64,000 nucleotides of DNA from NCBI GenBank assembly GCA_027605045.1, contig JAQFWX010000037.1:62001-126000 (forward strand), in the 5' to 3' direction. Position numbers and translations under genes: made by a program. Under the pieces are notes generated by a model, which did no database searches, was not told the DNA's origin, and saw only the letters and a program-made list of their open reading frames with translations. How positions within the stretch are numbered: the first letter of the stretch is position 1; the number at the start of each line of letters is the position of its first letter. This document shows positions 22,999 through 32,851 of the stretch, piece by piece. The stretch is from Phallus indusiatus (lineage: Eukaryota > Basidiomycota > Agaricomycetes > Phallales > Phallaceae).

Positions 22999-25019
22999 AT
23001 GGACATGCTAGTAGGCTCGTCTAATACCAGCCTTGCATCCGATGCCTTAAAATCAGCTGCGGAACGAGCCGTCGTACAGTCCCGCGTTCTCCATTCAATA
23101 ACCTGTAAGCCGTTTTCTATATAACAAGGAAGATTAAGAAAGGATTCGATAGGTTACTTCAACAGACAGCATTATGACTCTTTGTATTCTTGAGATCATA
23201 TTAACATTTGATGAAGAAGTGGGTTTTATTTCTACATATAGATAAAGTTCAAGTCAACGTAAAACCTCCCTTGTCAGGTCATGTACATTTGGAGGTGAGG
23301 AATCAGGAATACTATCCCCTTTTGTTCCAAAGACTCAAGAACACGGGACTTATCTGCTAGGAAACGACCTTGGTCTCTGTTCAAGGTCTGTTTCCTAAGC
23401 TGCAGGTATTATACAGTAGCATACTGCGCGTAAGATTTCAATATTTCCGAATGAGAGCTAAGTATGTACTGACTCAAGACAGCCTTGTCGTGAGTCAGTG
23501 TTATCTTCGTTCTCAGTCTAAGTGCATGTCCCACTAATATGTTACAACCGGCGACTACTAGTTCCTCCTGCGCCAAACAACATGGTGAGTTGTATGGATG
23601 TGTAAATCTTGTCCCTAAATCTGATTCATAAAATTTATTCAGTTGTGAGCAAAGTTGATACCCTCCTCTTAACAGGGAATAGTTTTTTTGATTGATAAAT
23701 AATAGTTGTGACTTCGTTGATTGGTATCTCGGCCTGTGCGTGGATGTCGCCGTTGCTTCTATAATTTCTATAACTCACTCTTCGCAGTACTATTATACTT
23801 TTCTCTCTTCTTCCAATTAGCGTTCTTTTAGCCATCAGGCTAGCTAAACTGTATGCTTCCACCTTGAGTATGACCTTGGATTTCTACACAATTCTTTCTT
23901 TGACAAACTGTCTCTAGTGCGCGCAATACTGACTTTTCTGGTGTTAGGTCGGTCAAGTCTTCTCGTTCCTTAATTATTAACCTGCTTAAATTCTGAGTAT
24001 TTCACAGTTGAAGTTGCTGTACGAATTGATGCTCCATTTACTCCAAGCCATCTTCATTGATCCATTACTTTTCCAGTCAGAAATAGGGATTGTGGTTTCA
24101 TTTTTGCCCAAGTCCCGGATCACGTATGATCCAACTGCCCGTGCATGCATCCCCAATGTCTCAAAGTCGTACTGGCTCTCTAAGAGTTTGATTATGTCAG
24201 TGATATAACCTAAATTCCTTCCAAAACAAAAATTAATTGAAAGAATTTAGAATTCCGTACATTACCATTATCTGTGCGTAATAATTCGCTCTATCGACGC
24301 GCTGTGGAAACGTAACGAACGAACTCAAACTCTGTCAACTAGGTGTATATATCGGTATTGCCTGGCACGCGTTCGTTCGGCACTGCCGAGAAAAGGCATT
24401 ACTGTCCGGAGTTGGAGCTGTGAGGGAAAATTTTGCTCCGTTGTATATCCTTTTCATTCGGGATGGTGTAGTTTGCTATATTACGTGGGTTCCCTTCTTC
24501 AAGCGCTTCGGTGCACACTTGATATAGGACTTTTTACATTTTTTAGCAATTTCCGTAAAACCTCTTTCGCTTGAATCTTCCATGCTAGCCGTAACATACT
24601 AAAAATTTTTTAGTCGGGGCATTTTCAGGGTTTCTTCTGCTGACAGTTCTTTCCAGTAATAATACCCTGTCTTATGCTGGTCCCATGTACGTCCCATCAA
24701 CAAGCTTAGTATACACTATATATGCTTATGTTTGATTTCTGCTATTTCTGGAAGTATAATCATTGGGATCTCATCTATATCTGTTCGTTATACCCCCGAT
24801 CACATTTTCCGAGTTTGAGGGCTTTTTCTGACTGGGCTTCTTATCTAGTGCTGTCGATTAGCATTGCTTCTGCATGGCGATCCGGAGAACGCGACCGGAG
24901 TTTATCAATCAGACACTAGCGAAATTCACATAGGAGCGGAGTGGAACACGCCAATGAATATTTCCTCTTCAGATATTAACGGGGTCCATAGCAGCATTTC
25001 CACCAACGTATGTTTTTAG
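22999..25019 (+). CDS. DUF6533-type membrane protein, copy 5
   Basis: ATG 22999 starts MDMLVGSSNTSLASDALK. The DUF6533 part is IMTLCILEIILTFDEE, then a 17-nt exon giving VMYIWR, then KRPWSLFKVCFLSCRYYTV. The micro-exons are 23483-23493 (11 nt; its donor would be GTCAGT, with an alternative GTGAGT four bases earlier) and 23562-23584 (23 nt, VPPAPNNM). Later exons give ISVLLAIRLAKLYASTL (about 23815-23870), the IVVSFLPKSRITYDPT loop, YIGIAWHAFVRHCREKALL with FAPLYILFIRDGVVCYIT (24343-24485), VGAFSGFLLLTVLSS, and the last exon LALLLHGDPENATGVYQ. The tail is about 25 residues longer than in copies 4 and 6 (stop 25017-25019). Function unknown. Confidence 0.77.
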
Positions 25020-25623
25020 GGCGATACTTTATTGTTTACAAGTGCTGTAATATTTCTAAACATTGAAAAAATATTCCACTTTTTACATCGAACAGAAAGT
25101 CCGAATTCGTTTCCTGAGGGTTTTTTTGAATTCCAGCGCTCTCAACTTGGTCCTTAGGCTATGAGGAACGTAGAAGTAGGAACGGTCCTGAGGCCTGAAA
25201 CCCTCTTCCCTCAGTTCACAGCTCAGCCGTCCATTATAAATGTTACTATACAAAACAAGGTCATGTGATAAATTGGCTAAACATAACAAAGCTACGATCA
25301 GTGCCAGATGGTGTGAAAAAATATATGTAAGCACGGTGACGGGCTGTAAGACCACTCTGATTCAAGCAAGTTGTAGATGTCATAAACTTTGCATACGGGA
25401 ATATATGCGTATGTAACTGTATTTCTAGCCGACTACCTTACTAGCTAGAGTCAATACTATGTACAGAATGAGATGGTCTGCGCACATCCGAGTGCTCAGT
25501 GAGATAAATCATCTACTAAATAAATCTGCGCAGTCAAGCCAACTTCGAGTTTAGAGCTCAACGCCGAACTGTGCCCATCAGGGCCATCACTTCCAGTGCC
25601 ATGTGTTTCGCTTTCTCGTAACT

Positions 25624-25735
25624 TTTATCTCAAGCTGACAAAAAAAATTATCTCAAAACTTTCGCGAGCTCAAGATCATCGGAAGTTACACGCGATCGCG
25701 AGGACCCCTCAACTGAAAACCTCACATGCCTGTTC
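25624..25735 (+). promoter_or_regulatory. Upstream block shared with copy 5
   Basis: Contains TTTATCTCAAGCTGACA and, further on, CTCAACTGAAAACCTCAC, the counterparts of the landmarks at 22508-22615. It lies about 540 to 430 bp before the ATG of copy 6. Confidence 0.45.
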
Positions 25736-25760
25736 TGATTCCGTGTCAATATTATAGTGT

Positions 25761-25838
25761 CGTTTGCAAATTAATTTTCCTCGGCTAACATCGCTTACCA
25801 CCAAATAGAGTCTTAACCGAGGAACTAATTTGCAAACG
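25761..25838. repeat. Imperfect inverted repeat, 78 bp, MITE-like
   Basis: The left arm 25761-25788 (CGTTTGCAAATTAATTTTCC then TCGGCTAA) pairs with 25813-25838 read in reverse, with two substitutions and a 2-nt length difference. The spacer is 24 nt. No certain target duplication is visible. It could be a very short foldback element inserted in the upstream region of copy 6. Confidence 0.55.
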
Positions 25839-26165
25839 GGTGTAATAAAAATTCCACTTGCATAGGCCATTGACATTCAGTAGTTTTAGTTGCTTTCGTG
25901 GTGATTCAAACTTATACCTAGTCGTTCTTAGAAAATCCGAAAAGACGACTGACAGAAAAACCTATCTGTGATCTGGATTTCATCAGAGATCGCTGATTTG
26001 ATAAGTGAGGATGTAATCAACTGAGCAAAGGTCCCGATCCGCCCTTTCGGAACACGGGACAGGATGACACAACAATGTCGAAGATTTAAGAGTAAGTTCC
26101 CCCGAATGGTTTTTTTTTTCAAAATCTCCCTCTAGATCTCTTTATTAGACCACATCTTTACTGTC

Positions 26166-28065
26166 ATGAGCGTGTCTGATACATTCAATGCACCCGGGAT
26201 CTTAATTTCGGAGGAATCAGCAATTCTTAAACAAGCCCGTTTTTTCAGTTCAATATGTTGTAGGCCGTTTTTCACCCAACACCTGAAGCAATTAAAAAAA
26301 GGCTTTAACGAGTTCTTCCGATTTACAGACAGTATCATCACTCTATGTATCCTTGAGATAATATTCACATTCGACAAAGAGGTGAGGTTTTTTTAATGAC
26401 AAATTTCACAGTGATAAGAGTTCTCTTTGTCAGATAAAACATATTTGGAGGTAAGGCAGGAGTTCCGTTTCCTCTCGTCCAGGAGACTCAAACGCTAGAA
26501 TTTTCCAAAGACGGCCTTGGTCTCTCTTCAAGATTTTTTTCATAAGCTGCAGATACCATACAATATTATTTGTGGTGTAAGGCTTTAGTTTCTGAAAGAC
26601 TGGACCACTAACATCGACTTTTGCTAGCCTCGCTGTGGGTGAGTGTTATTTTCGTGTTATTATGTACATAATGTATTATACTAACAAATACTCCAATGGC
26701 GACTGCCACTAGTTCCTTCTGCACCAAATCATACAGTGAGTACGCACTGGTGATTTTTTGTTTATTTATTCATGAATTTATTCAGTAGTAAAAGGACCAA
26801 CTATTCTGTTAATTTGGAAAGTGTTGATATTTAAACTGATAGCTGCGAATTCCTATATTGGTATCTCGGTCTGTGGGTAGCGTTCCATAACGTCACTGTT
26901 GCTTTGATATTAATAACACATTTATCATTGCAGCACTATTGTAATTTTCTCCCTTCTACCTGGTAGCGGTCTTTTGGCCATCAGGCTGGCAAACTTGTAT
27001 GCTACCACCTTGAGTATGAATTCAAAATTTCTGCATTACTTTTTTTCTCTGACAAACGTTGAGCTCAGTGCGTGTAGTATTGACTTCTCTGGTGCTAGGT
27101 CAGTCGGGTCCTTTTGTTTCTTACAATTTATTGAAATTCCAAATTATCAACAGTTGAAGTTGCTGTGCGAGTCGCAGGAATACTTGTGCAGAATTAGCTT
27201 TGCTAAAGTATTATTTCTCTAGTCTCAAATAGCAGTTGTGATGTCGTTATTGCCGAGGTCCCAGTCGACGTATAATTCGACCGCCCATACATGCAACCCC
27301 AATGTCTCAAAATCACTTTGGTTCTCCAAAAGCTTAATTATGTTAGTCATAAAACTGCTTTCAGGCTCACGATGAACTGAATAGACACAGGGTTCCATAC
27401 ATTGTTCTTGTTTGTATGTAGTAATATCATTTCTATCATTACCATAGTACTAACTTCAAATCAGGCGTATATATTGGTATTGCCTGGCATGCATTTATCC
27501 GACACTGTCGCGAAAAAGCTTTGCTGTCTAGAGTGGGGGCTGTAAGGGTGAAGTTTGCTCCATTATACATTCTTTTCATTCGAGACGGTGTAATCTGCTA
27601 TATTACGTGGGTCTTTCCTTACTTCGGCTGCCTCCGATTCATTTACCTTTAGTTTATGATAGCAATTTCTGTAACGTCTATCTCACTCCCGAGCCAATCA
27701 TTGTGCTAAAAAATTTTCAGCGGGGCTCCTATTAGGGTTTCTACTTCTGACAACATTTCCCAGTACGGATATCGCGAATTCTGCTGGTGCCATGTACGTC
27801 TTAATTTGTGTTTACATAATAATTACAGTGCTGCTCGCTCACCTGATAATGCTCGACAGTATAATTGTTGGGATAACATCTGTATCTGTTCGTTACTCTC
27901 TGAGGTATTTTTTTTCGGCCATAGTGCATATAGGGATTCTTTGCTAATCTACTTCTCATTCAGTGCTGTCGATTGGCGCTGCTTCTGCATGGTGACCCAG
28001 GACACGCAACCGGGATTTATCAATCGGATACCAGTGAGATTCACATAGGAATGGAAAATTTTTGA
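26166..28065 (+). CDS. DUF6533-type membrane protein, copy 6
   Basis: ATG 26166 starts MSVSDTFNAPGILISEE. Exon 1 ends with a GTAGGC donor. The DUF6533 domain reads SIITLCILEIIFTFDKE, IKHIWR and RPWSLFKIFFISCRYHTI. The micro-exons are 26628-26638 (11 nt) and 26713-26735 (23 nt, VPSAPNHT). Then follow LLPGSGLLAIRLANLYATTL (about 26951-27013), a loop with MSLLPRSQSTYNSTAH near 27241, YIGIAWHAFIRHCREKALLS with FAPLYILFIRDGVICYIT (27464-27606), LGFLLLTTFPS, IIVGITSVSVR, and the last exon LALLLHGDPGHATGIYQ ending at TGA 28063-28065. It is most like copy 5 in the HAF block and in its upstream DNA. Function unknown. Confidence 0.78.
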
Positions 28066-28543
28066 ATCCATTATAGTCTGTACTCTCGGGAAATTAAATG
28101 TATGCGTACCATTCCTTTTTCCTTGTAGTCCTCAATGCCCATGATCGAGCTTCAATAGTAAAAGGTACTGGTTTTGTTTATTTATAAAATAATCAGCTAG
28201 TTTACAATTGCTATGCTATTATATTCAAAATTGGGAGACTATGGCCCCATAATTAAAGCGTTTCTTTCGAATTCATTTGCCGGTCTGAAAGTTGTTTGGA
28301 AACATTGCTATACATAAAGTCTGTGTTTAAGGACAGCCTCAGCTTAACAGTTTATACACGACATGAGGGGAAAGATAGGGAGATGTATATATTTTCGTCA
28401 GGCTGCGAATTGCAAATTAGGCTATCATGCTGCGCCGCCCGCGCCAAAGTAATTTCGCATTCGGACACGTTGAGTGGACTGTTCCGCACCGCACAGAAGT
28501 AATAAAGCAGTAAAAATGGAATGTTGCAACGAATTAAATACAG
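28066..28543. other. Intergenic, convergent 3' ends
   Basis: About 480 bp between the tail-to-tail ends of DUF6533 copy 6 and the dehydrogenase gene. No gene seen; probably 3' UTRs. Confidence 0.5.
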
Positions 28544-30556
28544 TTACTGAGTTGGATACAAAAACTTGTAAGGGTTGAAGATACTCTTGGGGTCTAAGAT
28601 CGCTTTGATCTGATGCATTAGATCAACGCTCAAAGGGGGTTGAGAAAAGCCAATGTGTGGTGCTTTTTGCAGACCTAGCCCATGTCTAGAAAATTTAGTC
28701 AGAATACATCAATATTTGTTTTTCAAGTTTAAACTCACTCCGCGCTGATAGAGCCACGGTGACTGGCGACAAATTTATATATAAAAGGTTCCAAAGCGTC
28801 TTGTATCTCAGGCGCATAAGAATCCGCTATGACATTAAGGTGTATATTTCCTATTAAAAAGGTTAGAACACAGCTGAAGCACGAGAAAATTAACATAACC
28901 ATCTCCGAAATGCCCGAAACCGATGACTGATTTCACTTTGCCGTCCTTTCCTTCACCTTTATATAAGCCAAGTTCTCCCAAATGTTCCCTGGTTCGTTCC
29001 ACGACAGAGTACATCGAAGACACCGGCAAAGAAACGTCATATTTGAAAACCTTCCCTGTTTTTCCAGCTGCCTCTGTTATTGTTTCACGAAGCTCCCATA
29101 AGGAAGTAAACTGGGTGTTATCTTGGGCAAGGACACCGTTGGTAACAATCTCGGATTCCAGCAAATCCTCCAATAGTGCAGTAAGTTTCTAGGGAATGAT
29201 GAGGACATATTCAATTTGTATACAAAGTCATACTTGATCGTCATGATCTTTATTGCTGCCAGTCGTCTCAATTAGAACGAAAAATGGAGCGTCTTCTCCA
29301 CCTTCGAAAACTTTCTTTGGTGATCCTGAATGAGCCTGTTGAATTCTATGGCCAGCCTGGTCGAAGAATTCAAACGCCGAAAGAATCTCTCCGACGTGTT
29401 GACGGGTTTTAATGAATGCTTTTTGAATAGCGTCATAAGAGTCTAAAGACAATACCGCGACATTTTTGGCCTGAAAACGATGTAAATTTTGTAAATTTTG
29501 TTGTCAATTTCAACTTTGAGATATAAACATTACTTTTAATTTCGGAGCCGCCAGCAAGGAAACAGCTGTAATAACGCCAATGCTACCTTCACTGCCGATA
29601 AAAAGTTGCTTGAGGTCAAATCCAGTATTATTCTTTCTTAGTGTACTGAGGTTATCCAATATTCGGCCGTCAGGTAGTACAACTTCTAAACCGAGCACCG
29701 TTCCTCGTAAAGATCCGTACCGGATTACCCGAAGGCCACCTGCGTTAGTAGCTATATTTCCTCCTATCTGACAGCTAGTGATAATTCAAAAAAGAAAGAC
29801 ATCCATGAACCAGTCACTTACCTCCCTTTAGCTCCCAAATCGAGTGGAACCGTATAATTATACTCGGCCAAATAATTATCCAAATTTTCTAAAATTACTC
29901 CGGCATCACAGGTGACGATTCCGGAAACCTCATCAAAACTTCTGATTTTATTCATGTTTCCAAGATTGAGGATTATTTCGTCATGTACTGGAACACTGCC
30001 GCCTTCAATAAGAATGGATTCTTAGCGTTGAACGAGCGAAAGGAGGGATAATGCTTCTTACCAACTAAGCCGGTATTGCCTCCTTGAGGAACAATGGCGA
30101 GATTGCAGTCGTGACAGTACTTGACAATTTCGCTGACTTCTTCAGTGGTTTTGGGTTTGAGAACGACCTTGGAGTATCCTCGGTACTTTCCCATCCAATC
30201 AACGTTGTACGACTCCAGTTCGCTTTCCGGGACAAACTCGACGTTGGCATCGCATCCTAGTGACTTTAACGGACTTCTGAGACACATAAAATCAATTCCC
30301 AACCTTTTATCGATGTCAGAAGTGACGCTTTGCCAGAAAGGATATTACGAAATGCATGGATGTCTTCCGGTTGAACAGTTGAATAGCTACCCCTTTGAGG
30401 ATGATAAGTTCCTGAACGACAAGAGCTAGAGGTGGTGAACATCCTCAACGAACGGCATTGCAATGATGTCCGAATGTTCGCGACATGACAACGCGAAAGT
30501 TGTTTCGTCGCTGCGACTCGGACTCGTTTTGCAGTAGTGGGGAAAAGCTGCATCAT
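28544..30556 (-). CDS. D-2-hydroxyglutarate dehydrogenase, mitochondrial (FAD-linked)
   Basis: FAD-dependent enzyme oxidising D-2-hydroxyglutarate (or D-lactate) to the 2-oxo acid in mitochondria; fungal DLD2/D2HGDH family. The first ~55 residues from ATG 30556 are rich in Arg, Ser and Thr without acids ([19 protein letters not shown]), as in a mitochondrial targeting peptide. The FAD_binding_4 part shows [57 protein letters not shown] and [15 protein letters not shown]. The C-terminal FAD-oxidase part has GFGHFGDG joined across an intron to [13 protein letters not shown], then SISAEHGLG, and ends [11 protein letters not shown] (stop 28544-28546). Several short introns interrupt the gene. D2HGDH is preferred over D-lactate dehydrogenase by the WMGKYRG and GHFGDGNIHLN motifs, but substrate cannot be fixed from sequence alone. 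Confidence 0.88.
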
Positions 30557-30637
30557 GTCACGACGTTTCTCACGCCGTTGTCACGCGCTAGAAGAGTATT
30601 TGAATACCGATGTCGTGGCGATTTGTGGCTCTTCGCC
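30557..30637. promoter_or_regulatory. 81-bp shared divergent promoter region
   Basis: The start codons of the D2HGDH gene (minus) and the CofD-like gene (plus) are only 81 bp apart. Both genes must take their promoter or 5' UTR from this interval or from within each other's 5' ends. An in-frame upstream ATG for the plus gene at 30485 would overlap the other gene's coding sequence and was not chosen. Confidence 0.5.
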
Positions 30638-32612
30638 ATGAATTACAAGAATTCAGATTTTCTTTACCCGCCCAATTCGTCTTTCTCAGAAGATAAAAAT
30701 ACGGTATCCAGTCCAAGCTCGTCTGTATTTGATCTACCTCTAGGCTCATATAATCCACCTCTGTCAAGTCAACACAAAACCATAGAGAATAATAACATAA
30801 CAACCACTCCCGATGTCTACTATTTAGAACCCATCCGCTCATCTTTACTAGTTATATCCGGAGGAACTGGTGCCAACTCCTTATGTGCTGCCTTCGGAAG
30901 CGACGCCTGTTATGTGTTGCCGGTGTCCGATGATGGAGGCTCCAGTAGTGAAATAATTCGTGTTATCGGTAAGTAAAGCTGAGATTCAACTTCCAACCAT
31001 AACAATGACGATCTTTTTGTAGGTGGTCCGTCAGTGGGTACGAGACCGTAATCAGAAATTTCTATTCGTAATTTTTGACGTTCATTGAAAGGCGACATTC
31101 GATCGCGCTTGATACGCCTCATCCCAACAACGCCACCGGATTCACCTTTACATGCTATTCGTGCCCTCCTTTCACATAGACTCCCAAGCGATGTTTCTGA
31201 TGCTAAAGCAAGAGAGGAATGGAGAAATATTGTCGAGGGATCCCACCCACTTTGGAAAGGAATCCCATCTGATAAGAAAGAAGCAATTAGAGGTATAGTT
31301 ACAGTCCAAAACTGTCCATTTCGGTCGCCTAGCATATCTATGATACAGGGTTTCTGGTTCATTTCGAAAGCGAAGTGCTAAGGCGAGCCCATAAGGGGTT
31401 TTCTTTCCGAAATGGGAGTGTCGGCAATTATTTTTTAGCTGGAACTCGAGATTTTATGCGGTCACTTCCAGCCGCGATATTTTTGTTTTCTGCTATCACT
31501 CAAAGCCAAGCAAATATTCTTCCCGTTCTGACGACGAACCATACTGTCACGATCGCCGCTGAATTGGTCTGTAACCAAATAAACTCAAAATAGAAGTATG
31601 TCCCGAAAATAATGATATCTTAGGAAAACCATTCTACTATCATTGGGCAATGCAATATTTCACATCCAATGGTTTCGTCTCATCATGATACCCAACTCAC
31701 TGTCGAGACCGACTCTCTTGACAGTGATAGACTATTACCTTCCCGGAATGTCAGCTTTTCCAAATCACCGACTTCAAATCTCTCATATGAACCACTTTCT
31801 TCTCCAATATCACGTACGTCATTATTTCTTTCAAATTATGTGAATCCCACATTCGAATTTGTAGGCGTATATTATATCAATTCCTATGGCCACGAGATAC
31901 AGCCATGGCCTAACGCAGAATACCTAACACAACTCAATAAAAGAGAAATTTTAATATACTCTTGTGGCTCTCTTTGGACTAGGTCTGGGATTGTTCTCAT
32001 ACTATCCTGAATTGGATGTTGGATTTTCTGATCACTTCCACAGTATAATGCCATGCCTCGCATTACAAGGTATTGGACAAGCCATCGCTGGATCAAAAGC
32101 ACTGAAGGCAAAAGTACTACTACGTTTGTACCTCTATCAACACGCAACAAATTCACGGCCTGAACAATTTCACTAGTGAACTCGTTTAATGACCGCGAAA
32201 CGCATGGTTATACCGCTGAAAACTATATTTCGTGAGTGACACGATTGACGTGGAATGAAAGATAGCTGAAATGACTATAAAGAGCTATAGAAAGGACGCT
32301 TAGAAGACCTTATTGTAACAATAATTCAAGAAATACTGTCCTGTCCACGGATAGTTATCCTGTATCGGCGTTTATTACCCACCTTGTTTACATCAAAGAC
32401 TCCGAGATACAAGTGGATGTTCGTAAAATACAGGTAATACAGCTTTTATTGTGAGTGTACAATGGTTTCGCTAACAAAGGTCCTAGAAACTTGGCATAAA
32501 ATGCATCGAGATAACGGGAAAGGACCGGAATCGTCAATTCACCGCACAGGTGGTACATGGAATTCTTGCGGATATCCAAAGTGAGATAGATAGAGAGAAA
32601 CAGAATATCTAG
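30638..32612 (+). CDS. CofD/YvcK-like (UPF0052) protein, yeast YNL011C type
   Basis: Member of the CofD-like nucleotide-binding family (bacterial YvcK, archaeal CofD); the fungal members have no settled function. Visible motifs: ISGGTGANSLCAAF, YVLPVSDDGGSSSEIIRVIG, then across an intron GPSVGDIRSRLIRLIP, HFESEVLRRAHKGFSFRNGS, GNYFLAGTRDFMRSLPAAIF, and YYINSYGHEIQPWPN with IYSCGSLWT. The next joins give SIMPCLALQGIGQAIAG, then LNSFNDRETHGYTAENYI, then AFITHLVYIKDSEIQVDVRK, and finally LGIKCIEITGKDR and a basic tail to TAG 32610-32612. All four 3' joins keep the frame, one using a GTCTGG donor. ATG 30638 is chosen because the upstream alternative lies in the neighbouring gene. Confidence 0.85.
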
Positions 32613-32851
32613 CTGGAGTTTTCTTTTTTTTGCAATTGGGTGATGGACAATGGACAGGTATATGGACAGTGATTTTTATAGATGATACTTAAGTAATATT
32701 TATGATCGAAGTATAGTCCATAAACAACAGCTAGCAATTTGTGCTTAAATATTAAATACTCCAATTCATAATTATAGAATTTTTCTTTGGTACATAATTT
32801 TTGCCTATTTTTTAGAGATTAAAATGATTATGTAATCATATGGTACACATC

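Larger units (their letters stand above)
25020..26165. other. Upstream region of DUF6533 copy 6
   Basis: No gene supported. A minus-strand opening at 25083-25355 has a hydrophobic start but no family resemblance. The shared upstream block and an imperfect inverted repeat are listed separately. Confidence 0.4.

Noticed and set aside
25083..25355. Minus-strand open stretch of 90 codons with a hydrophobic start
   Set aside because: No family resemblance, no supporting splice signals, lies in the flank between two duplicated genes.
30485..30637. Upstream in-frame ATG for the CofD-like gene
   Set aside because: It would lie inside the coding sequence of the divergent dehydrogenase gene, and the added 51 residues show no family similarity.
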